DNA of 9,887 nucleotides, taken from contig JAQBHI010000192.1 in assembly GCA_032127875.1 (NCBI GenBank), forward strand, positions 1-9,887, in the 5' to 3' direction. Under the pieces are notes generated by a model. It searched no databases. It was not told the origin of the DNA and saw only the letters and a program-made list of their open reading frames with translations. A program made the translations under genes and the position numbers. This document shows positions 1 to 4,466 of the stretch, piece after piece (positions within the stretch are counted from its first letter, which is position 1; each line of letters opens with the position of its first letter). The DNA comes from CADEEV01 sp032127875. GTDB lineage: Bacteria > Acidobacteriota > Vicinamibacteria > Fen-336.

Positions 1-153
1 CGGCTGGCGGAGGCAATGCGGCTCGGGCAGTCGACCATCGGAGAATACGCTGCGGCCCACGGGCTCGACCGAGACGAGGCGCGTCGGCGCCTCGAACGTG
101 CCGGTCAGGCGGGGCGTCGCCCCTCGCGGGTGATGCACGAACTGATCGGATGA
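1..153 (+). CDS. C-terminal end of a small unknown protein upstream of a nucleotidyltransferase
   Basis: The frame is open from the first base and ends at TGA 151-153, giving the last 50 residues of a protein whose start lies outside the window. The fragment is charged and predicted helical, with many Arg, Glu and Ala residues, and ends RRPSRVMHELIG. I do not recognise a catalytic motif or a named family. Its stop overlaps the start of the next gene (ATGA, 150-153), so the two are almost certainly co-translated. Small helical proteins encoded just upstream of minimal nucleotidyltransferases are often partners or antitoxins; here that role is inferred from position only. Confidence 0.6.
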   Translation, partial: RLAEAMRLGQSTIGEYAAAHGLDRDEARRRLERAGQAGRRPSRVMHELIG

Positions 154-695
154 GCCTGTTGGCCGAGGTACTCCACCTGCTGGAGCAGGAGGGGGTTCCC
201 CACGCCCTGATCGGCGCTGCTGCGCTGGCCATCCGCGGCATCAGCCGCGCAACCGCAGACATCGATCTCCTGAGTGTCGACACACGGCTCCTGCGGCGGG
301 AGGTCTGGGCGGACTTCGAGGCACGCGGACTTCAGCTCCGGGTCATCAAGGGCGATTTCGACGATCCGCTGGCCGGCAGCGTTCGGCTCACGGCAGGCAG
401 TGAGATCGTCGACGTGATCGTGGGCCGCGACGCATGGCAGCGAGAGATCATCGACGCGGCCGAGCCCCTGTCGCTCGGTGATTTGTCAGTGCCGGTGGTC
501 CGACCGGCGGGTCTGGTGCTGCTCAAGCTTCACGCTGGTGGCCCGAAAGATGCGTGGGACATTCGCGCCCTGCTGGAGTCCTCGGATGAGGCTTCGGCTG
601 TCCAGGCCGAGGTAGAACGCATGCTCCCTCGACTGCCGGCCGACGCGACCCATCTGTGGGGTCGCCTGCGTGCCGAAGGCCCGGCCCAGTGGTGA
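150..695 (+). CDS. Small nucleotidyltransferase-fold protein (MNT/AbiEii-like)
   Basis: A 181-residue protein with the hallmarks of a minimal nucleotidyltransferase. An IGAAALAIRG segment (21-30) stands where the family has its glycine-rich GxS-type motif, followed by the acidic pair D37-I-D39 and a third candidate metal ligand, D88, in EIVDVIV. Near the C-terminus LLKLHAGGPKDAWDIRALL (124-142) matches the K-x-x-D-x-x-D-I-x-x-L-L pattern common in AbiEii-like and related nucleotidyltransferases. Family members transfer nucleotides to protein or RNA, often as the toxin or modifying half of a two-gene system. The canonical Gly-Ser is Gly-Ala here, so activity is not assured. It starts at ATG 150, overlapping the upstream stop by 4 bases. 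Fold assignment is fairly firm; substrate and biological role are unknown. Confidence 0.72.
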   Translation: MSLLAEVLHLLEQEGVPHALIGAAALAIRGISRATADIDLLSVDTRLLRREVWADFEARGLQLRVIKGDFDDPLAGSVRLTAGSEIVDVIVGRDAWQREIIDAAEPLSLGDLSVPVVRPAGLVLLKLHAGGPKDAWDIRALLESSDEASAVQAEVERMLPRLPADATHLWGRLRAEGPAQW

Positions 696-716
696 AAAGC
701 TGGTGGCGCGGCGGCC

Positions 717-746
717 GCCAGGCTCGGCTCCTTGGCCAGCCTCGGC
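717..746 (+). repeat. Short direct and inverted repeat downstream of the nucleotidyltransferase gene
   Basis: Two 12-base direct copies differing at one position (717-728 and 735-746) lie 18 bases apart. The same stretch can fold: GCC-AGGCT (717-724) pairs with AGCCT-c-GGC (738-746), and an inner GGC/GCC pairing shortens the loop. No T-run follows, so it is not a convincing intrinsic terminator. It could be a 3'-end stabilising hairpin for the upstream transcript or simply chance in GC-rich DNA. Confidence 0.3.
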
Positions 747-788
747 GCCGTCACCGACCAGTAGCCTGATTCTCAACGGAGAAGAAGC

Positions 789-923
789 ATGCGGAAGCTG
801 ACCGTTTTCAACAGCGTGTCGCTCGACGGCTGCTTTCACGGACGCGCAAGGCGGAGCGAGGTGGGAGGAGCCTCGAGAGGCGGAGGCTGCGTGGCTTGCT
901 TGCCCCCCGATCTTTGGATTTGA
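789..923 (+). pseudogene. Truncated 5' end of a RibD-C / dihydrofolate-reductase-like gene
   Basis: Translation from ATG 789 begins MRKLTVFNSVSLDGCF, which closely follows the conserved N-terminus of the dihydrofolate-reductase family (RibD C-terminal domain) proteins, usually of the form MRKLxVFNxVxLDGYF. A good Shine-Dalgarno sequence, GGAG (778-781), sits 7 bases upstream. After about residue 17 the resemblance stops. The frame continues through Arg/Gly/Cys-rich residues to TGA 921-923, only 44 codons against roughly 180-200 for the family. The change comes near base 842, as expected of a deletion or recombination joint. I read it as the surviving head of a lost gene. The match is short, so a chance resemblance cannot be excluded. 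Confidence 0.55.
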
Positions 924-948
924 CAAACTACCGACCGATCGGTAGGCT
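920..948 (+). promoter_or_regulatory. Sigma70-type promoter for the ilv-leu operon leader
   Basis: A perfect -35 box TTGACA (920-925) is followed by a 17-base spacer and TAGGCT (943-948), a weak -10 that keeps T1, A2 and T6 of TATAAT. Transcription would begin around 954-956, just ahead of the leader peptide ATG at 962. It is the only good promoter I see before the attenuator and ilvB. The stop of the truncated gene fragment overlaps its -35 box. An alternative is that it was the promoter of a lost gene and was later captured by the operon. Confidence 0.6.
928..945. promoter_or_regulatory. TetR-family-type operator palindrome inside the promoter
   Basis: CTACCGACCGATCGGTAG is an inverted repeat with 7-base arms CTACCGA/TCGGTAG around a 4-base centre. 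Its core TACCGACCGATCGGTA (929-944) has the look of TetR-family operators and, from memory, fits the site reported for Thermus PfmR (TACCGACCGNTNGGTN). It fills the -35/-10 spacer and covers the first bases of the -10 box, so a bound repressor would block RNA polymerase. A further half-site-like GGTCGG (956-961) lies just downstream and can pair with CCGACC in the palindrome. The cognate regulator is not in the window. Confidence 0.55.
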
Positions 949-961
949 AGCTTCCGGTCGG

Positions 962-1090
962 ATGAGCCTCTTGAACCTCAACTCGCCCGCCGCACCGCTT
1001 GCGCGTCCGATCTCCGCCTCTGGCCGACTGCAGTTGCCGCTCAATCTGCTGGCGCTGCTGCCCATTAGCATCGGGGGCTCAGTGATCTAG
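962..1090 (+). CDS. Leu/Ile-rich leader peptide of the ilv-leu operon attenuator
   Basis: A 42-codon ORF from ATG 962 to TAG 1088-1090, with 11 Leu, 4 Ile and 1 Val. The residues concentrate in the second half: codons 23, 25, 27, 29, 30, 32 and 33 are Leu, 35 and 37 Ile, 41 Val and 42 Ile (LQLPLNLLALLPISI at 23-37). The coding region runs straight into the antiterminator, and an intrinsic terminator follows 22 bases after the stop, the classical layout of a branched-chain amino acid attenuator. The in-frame TTG at 896 upstream is rejected because it lies before the promoter. There is no strong Shine-Dalgarno sequence, and the predicted transcript start is only about 6-8 bases upstream, so translation may begin near the 5' end. 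The peptide itself probably has no function beyond being translated. Confidence 0.75.
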   Translation: MSLLNLNSPAAPLARPISASGRLQLPLNLLALLPISIGGSVI

Positions 1091-1125
1091 GCGAAAGCCA
1101 AAAGCGAGATCACGAAAGACCCCCG
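1072..1125 (+). promoter_or_regulatory. Predicted antiterminator hairpin of the attenuator
   Basis: CGGGGG (1072-1077) is fully complementary to CCCCCG (1120-1125), which is also the left arm of the terminator core. Inside this outer helix a perfect 7-bp stem, GTGATCT (1082-1088) with AGATCAC (1107-1113), encloses a small GGC-GAAA-GCC tetraloop hairpin (1090-1099). Forming the outer helix would remove the terminator's left arm, so the two structures exclude each other. A ribosome reaching the leader stop codon would cover 1072-1088 and melt the antiterminator. A ribosome stalled on the Leu cluster (1046-1060) would leave most of it free. Confidence 0.6.
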
Positions 1126-1154
1126 GAGGTAAAGAGGCCGGGGGTTTCGTTTTT
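1113..1154 (+). terminator. Intrinsic terminator (attenuator) ahead of ilvB
   Basis: A stem of CGAAA (1113-1117) and CCCCCGG (1120-1126), separated by a 2-base bulge, pairs with CCGGGGG (1138-1144) and TTTCG (1145-1149) around an 11-base loop, followed by TTTTT (1150-1154). This is a standard strong Rho-independent terminator. It lies after the leader peptide and only 3 bases before the TAAGGAGGA Shine-Dalgarno sequence, so readthrough is needed to express the operon. It also shares its left arm with the antiterminator. Confidence 0.88.
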
Positions 1155-1156
1155 CC

Positions 1157-1165
1157 TAAGGAGGA
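1157..1165 (+). promoter_or_regulatory. Strong Shine-Dalgarno sequence in front of the mini-ORF/ilvB
   Basis: TAAGGAGGA is close to the full anti-16S complement and sits 5 bases before ATG 1171, the start of an 8-codon ORF. It is about 28 bases from the ilvB GTG at 1194, too far to serve it directly. A second, weaker site GAGGAG (1182-1187) lies 6 bases before that GTG. The strongest ribosome binding site in the region therefore points at the mini-ORF rather than at ilvB. Confidence 0.7.
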
Positions 1166-1170
1166 CCTTG

Positions 1171-1197
1171 ATGAGTCGCAAGAGGAGCGAAGCGTGA
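1171..1197 (+). CDS. 8-codon mini-ORF overlapping the ilvB start
   Basis: ATG 1171 encodes MSRKRSEA and stops at TGA 1195-1197. The stop overlaps the ilvB start codon GTG 1194-1196 as GTGA, the same 4-base overlap used between several other genes of this operon. With the TAAGGAGGA site ahead of it, it is well placed to be translated and to couple ribosomes into ilvB. Alternatively, one missing base around 1193-1195 would fuse these eight codons in frame to ilvB, making them its true N-terminus. I cannot decide between the two from this sequence. Confidence 0.45.
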   Translation: MSRKRSEA

Positions 1198-2891
1198 TCC
1201 TGAGCGGTGCGCAGATCCTCTGGGAGTGCCTGGTGCGCGAGGGCGTCGATGTCGTGTTCGGCTATCCCGGGGGCTGCATCCTCCCGGCCTACGACGCGAT
1301 GCTCTCCTACCCGGTGCGCCACGTATTGGTGCGGCACGAGCAGGGCGCCGCACACATGGCCGACGGCTACGCGAGGGCGAGCGGCAAGGTGGGCGTCGCG
1401 ATCGCCACATCGGGCCCCGGCGCCACCAACCTGGTGACCGGCATCGCCAACGCGATGCTCGACTCGATCCCGACGGTCTTCATCACGGGCCAGGTGTCGT
1501 CTCACCTGCTCGGCACCGACGCCTTCCAGGAAACCGACGTCACCGGCATCACGCTGCCGATCACCAAGCACAACGCGCTCGTGATGCGCGCCCAGGACGT
1601 GGCCCAGACGCTGCGCGAAGCCTTCGAGATCGCCCGCTCCGGCCGCCCCGGGCCGGTGCTCGTGGACATCTGCAAGGACGCCCAGCAAGGCAAGACCGAA
1701 TTTGTCTGGCCTGAGAGCGTCAGCCTGCCGGGCCTGCGCGCGCCGCAGCCGCCCTGCGCCGCCGATCTCGAATGCGCCGCCGAAATGATCGCGCGCGCCG
1801 AGCGGCCGCTGATCCTGGCCGGGCAGGGCGTGCTGCGCTCTGGCGCGATGCAGGCGCTGCAGGCCTTCGCGGAGCGAACCTCCTCGCCGGTGGCGCTGAC
1901 GCTGCTCGGTCTCGGCGGCTTTCCCGCCAGCCACCCGCTCAGCCTCGGGATGATGGGCATGCACGGCGAGGCGTACGTGAACACCGCCATCCAGAACGCC
2001 GATCTGCTGCTGGCTTTCGGGATGCGCTTCGACGATCGCGTGACCGGCAACCTGAAGACCTACGCGCCCCACGCGAAGAAGATCCACGTCGAGATCGACC
2101 GCTCGGAGATCGGCAAGAACGTGCCGGTCGATCTCGGAATCGCCGCGGACCTGCGCGCCACACTCGAAGGGCTGCTCGCGATCGTGGGCGAGAAGCGTCA
2201 CGAGGCCTGGTTCCGCAGCATCGGCGCGGGTCGCGAGGAGACCAGGAGCCGCGACATCATCCACCAGCCCGACAGCGGCAATCTCTACGCTGCCCACGTC
2301 ATCCACGACCTGTGGGAGGCGACCGGCGGCAATGCGATCGTGGTGACCGACGTCGGCCAGCACCAGATGTGGGAGGCGCAGTACTACCCGCACGAGCGGC
2401 CGCGCAGCCTGATCACGTCCGGCGGCCTGGGCACAATGGGCTTCGCGCTGCCGGCGGCGATCGGCGCCAAGTTCGCGCAGCCCGAAGCCGAGGTGTGGGT
2501 CGTGGCCGGCGACGGCGGCTTCCAGATGACCCAGGCCGAGCTGGCGACACTACGCCAGGAGGGGCTCGACATCAAGATCGCGATCGTCAACAACGGCTAC
2601 CTCGGGATGGTCCGCCAGTGGCAGGAGTTCTTCTACGACAAGCGCTACGCCGCGACGCCGATGCTCTCGCCGGATTTCGTGAAGCTGGCCGAGGCCTACG
2701 GGATCGAGGGCCATCGCGTGACGCGCCGCGACGAGGTGGTGCCCACCGTGGCGGCGGCACGCCGTTCGGGCGCTCCGGTGCTGATCGACTTCCGCGTCGT
2801 CAAGGAGGAGGCCGTCTATCCCATGGTCCCCGCGGGCGCCAATCTCGACGCGATGATCCGGCGGCCCGTCACCGAGGGGGTGCCAGCGTGA
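1194..2891 (+). CDS. ilvB: Acetohydroxyacid (acetolactate) synthase, large catalytic subunit
   Basis: A thiamine-diphosphate enzyme that condenses two pyruvates to 2-acetolactate, or pyruvate with 2-ketobutyrate, the first committed step of Val/Leu/Ile synthesis. The 565 residues are full family length. The N-terminal ThDP domain carries VFGYPGG (21-27), catalytic Glu49 in RHEQGAAHMADGYARA and TSGPGATN (72-79). A central FAD-binding domain includes GTDAFQE (107-113) and FGMRFDDRVTG (275-285). The C-terminal ThDP domain has the metal/ThDP motif GDGGFQMTQAEL (439-450) through NNGYLGMVRQW (466-476). It starts at GTG 1194, immediately before the conserved ILSGAQ, with GAGGAG 6 bases upstream. Its TGA overlaps the ilvN GTG. 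Ser102 stands where the plant enzyme has Pro197, a common bacterial state. It works in the cytoplasm with IlvN. Confidence 0.97.
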   Translation: MILSGAQILWECLVREGVDVVFGYPGGCILPAYDAMLSYPVRHVLVRHEQGAAHMADGYARASGKVGVAIATSGPGATNLVTGIANAMLDSIPTVFITGQVSSHLLGTDAFQETDVTGITLPITKHNALVMRAQDVAQTLREAFEIARSGRPGPVLVDICKDAQQGKTEFVWPESVSLPGLRAPQPPCAADLECAAEMIARAERPLILAGQGVLRSGAMQALQAFAERTSSPVALTLLGLGGFPASHPLSLGMMGMHGEAYVNTAIQNADLLLAFGMRFDDRVTGNLKTYAPHAKKIHVEIDRSEIGKNVPVDLGIAADLRATLEGLLAIVGEKRHEAWFRSIGAGREETRSRDIIHQPDSGNLYAAHVIHDLWEATGGNAIVVTDVGQHQMWEAQYYPHERPRSLITSGGLGTMGFALPAAIGAKFAQPEAEVWVVAGDGGFQMTQAELATLRQEGLDIKIAIVNNGYLGMVRQWQEFFYDKRYAATPMLSPDFVKLAEAYGIEGHRVTRRDEVVPTVAAARRSGAPVLIDFRVVKEEAVYPMVPAGANLDAMIRRPVTEGVPA

Positions 2892-3379
2892 AGCACACGC
2901 TGGTGGCACGCGTACAGGACGAGCCGGGTGTGCTCAACCGGGTAGCGAGCCTGTTTCGCCGCCGCGCCTTCAACATCGACAGCCTCACGGTGGGCGGCAG
3001 CGAGATGGCGAACTTCTCGCGCATGACGATCGTCGTGGACACGGCGCGCGCCGACGCGCGCCTGGTGGAGGAGAACCTGCGCAAGCTGATGCCCGTGGCC
3101 GAGGTGCGGGACGTGACCGCGCTGCCCACGGTGGACCGCGACCTGGCCCTGATCAAGGTGCGCTGCGAGGATGCGGGCCGCGCCGAACTAGCGCAGCTCG
3201 TCGAGATCTTCCGTGGCCGCATCGTCGACGTTGCGGCCGACTCCGTGATCGTCGAGATCACCGGCGATGCGACCAAGGTGGACGGACTCGTGGAGCTGCT
3301 GCGGCCTCGGGGCATCCTCGAGATGGTGCGGACGGGCAAGCTCGCGATGCTGCGCGGCACGGTTCCAGTGGCGTCCTAG
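2888..3379 (+). CDS. ilvN: Acetohydroxyacid synthase, small regulatory subunit
   Basis: A 163-residue ACT-domain protein that activates IlvB and normally confers feedback inhibition by valine. The N-terminal ACT domain (about 4-76) contains DEPGVLNRVASLFRRRAFNI (11-30) and LTVG, and the second half (about 82-160) is the usual small-subunit C-terminal domain. Gly14 and Asn29 align with valine-site residues of E. coli IlvH; the Asn11 position is Asp here, which also occurs in other bacteria. It starts at GTG 2888, overlapping the ilvB stop as GTGA, with GAGGGGG upstream serving as ribosome binding site. The tight overlap fits a fixed subunit ratio. The open frame extends much further upstream, but that part is an out-of-frame reading of ilvB. 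Confidence 0.95.
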   Translation: MKHTLVARVQDEPGVLNRVASLFRRRAFNIDSLTVGGSEMANFSRMTIVVDTARADARLVEENLRKLMPVAEVRDVTALPTVDRDLALIKVRCEDAGRAELAQLVEIFRGRIVDVAADSVIVEITGDATKVDGLVELLRPRGILEMVRTGKLAMLRGTVPVAS

Positions 3380-3398
3380 AAACACGAGGGAGAAAGAC

Positions 3399-4466
3399 AT
3401 GGCAATCATTCACTACGACAAGGACGCCGACCTCAGCGAACTCCGGGGCCGCCGCGTCGCGATCATCGGCTACGGCAGCCAGGGCCACGCGCACGCCCTC
3501 AACCTGCGCGACAGCGGCGTCGACGTGGTGGTCGGCCTCACGGCCGACAGCCGCTCGCGCGCGAAGGCGCAGGCCGAGGGCCTCAAGGTCGCGACGCCGG
3601 CCGAGGCCGCCGAGCGCTCCGACATCGTGATGCTGCTGGCGCCGGACACGTCGCAGCCGAAGCTCTACCGCGAGGAGATCGCCCCGCACCTGCGGCCCGG
3701 CAACACGCTGATGTTTGCCCACGGCTTCAACATTCGCTTCGGCACCATCGAGCCGGGCGCGGGCATCGACGTCTCGATGGTCGCGCCAAAAGCCCCGGGG
3801 CATCGCGTGCGCGAGGTCTTCAAGGAAGGCCAGGGCACGCCGGCGCTGCTCGCGGTCCACGAGGATTCGAGCGGCCGGGCCAAGGCTACGGCCCTCGCCT
3901 ACGCCAAGGCCCTGGGCTGCACGCGTGCCGGCGTGCTGGAGACCAGCTTCGCCGAAGAGACCGAGACCGACCTGTTCGGCGAGCAAGCCGTGCTCTGCGG
4001 CGGCGCCTCGGCGCTCGTCAAGGCCGGCTTCGAAACTCTCGTGAAGGCCGGCTATCAACCGGAGATCGCGTACTTCGAGTGCATGCACGAGCTGAAGCTG
4101 ATCGTCGACCTGATGTACCGCGGCGGCCTCAACTACATGCGCTATTCCGTTTCCGACACGGCCGAGCACGGCGACTACACGGGCGGCCCGCGCATCGTCA
4201 CCGACGAAACGAAGCGTGAAATGGCCCGCATGCTCGACGAGATCAAGGACGGCACCTATGCGCGTGAGTGGATCAAGGAGAACGAGACCGGCCGGCCGTG
4301 GTTCTCGCGTGAGCGCCGGCGCGAGCGCGAGCACCCGATCGAGAAGGTCGGAGCGGAGCTGCGCGCCATGATGCCGTTCCTCGATCCGGTGAGCGTCACG
4401 CGCGAAGGCGACGTCACGACCGCGAAGGCCGCGGAGGTAGCGGCGCCTGTAGGCCCTTCTCGATGA
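3399..4466 (+). CDS. ilvC: Ketol-acid reductoisomerase, class I
   Basis: Converts acetolactate or acetohydroxybutyrate to the 2,3-dihydroxy acid by Mg-dependent alkyl migration and NADPH reduction. The Rossmann motif is GYGSQGHAHA (24-33). The loop after strand 2, LTADSRSRAKA (47-57), carries Ser and Arg residues typical of NADPH preference. The knotted C-terminal domain shows the metal ligands D191, E195 (ETDLFGEQ), E227 and E231 (FECMHELKL), plus S252 and H108. At 355 residues it is somewhat longer than the usual 330-340, because of a tail after about residue 332 that is rich in Ala, Glu and Val. It starts at ATG 3399 with GAGGGAG (3386-3392) 6 bases upstream and a 19-base gap after ilvN, the widest gap in the operon. 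Its stop overlaps leuA (ATGA). Confidence 0.97.
   Translation: MAIIHYDKDADLSELRGRRVAIIGYGSQGHAHALNLRDSGVDVVVGLTADSRSRAKAQAEGLKVATPAEAAERSDIVMLLAPDTSQPKLYREEIAPHLRPGNTLMFAHGFNIRFGTIEPGAGIDVSMVAPKAPGHRVREVFKEGQGTPALLAVHEDSSGRAKATALAYAKALGCTRAGVLETSFAEETETDLFGEQAVLCGGASALVKAGFETLVKAGYQPEIAYFECMHELKLIVDLMYRGGLNYMRYSVSDTAEHGDYTGGPRIVTDETKREMARMLDEIKDGTYAREWIKENETGRPWFSRERRREREHPIEKVGAELRAMMPFLDPVSVTREGDVTTAKAAEVAAPVGPSR

Noticed and set aside
696..764. Open frame continuing in phase past the nucleotidyltransferase stop, to TAG 762
   Set aside because: The 22-codon Ala/Leu-rich extension after TGA 693-695 has no recognisable motif and no sign of programmed readthrough.
862..888. AGCCTC/GAGGCT inverted repeat (869-874 with 883-888) as a terminator or element end
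   Set aside because: The stem is only 6 bp, lacks a T-run, and has no matching copy elsewhere in the window that would suggest a mobile element terminus.
896..961. Longer version of the leader peptide beginning at TTG 896
   Set aside because: It begins upstream of the predicted promoter and transcript start, so it would not be on the attenuator transcript. ATG 962 is the first good start after it.
1091..1150. T-box riboswitch ahead of ilvB
   Set aside because: There is no T-box antiterminator consensus or specifier-loop arrangement; the leader ORF with competing hairpins explains the region better.
1110..2393. Long minus-strand open frame (427 codons) opposite the attenuator and ilvB
   Set aside because: Its composition (Arg, His, Ala, Gly, Val and Asp rich, no motifs) is what the antisense of a GC-rich gene gives, and it lies opposite a clearly real ilvB. 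The same reasoning removes the minus-strand frames opposite ilvC, leuA, leuC, leuB and ilvE.
1772..2887. Upstream extension of the ilvN reading frame
   Set aside because: This part is an Arg-rich out-of-frame reading of ilvB. The ACT-domain homology begins exactly at GTG 2888.
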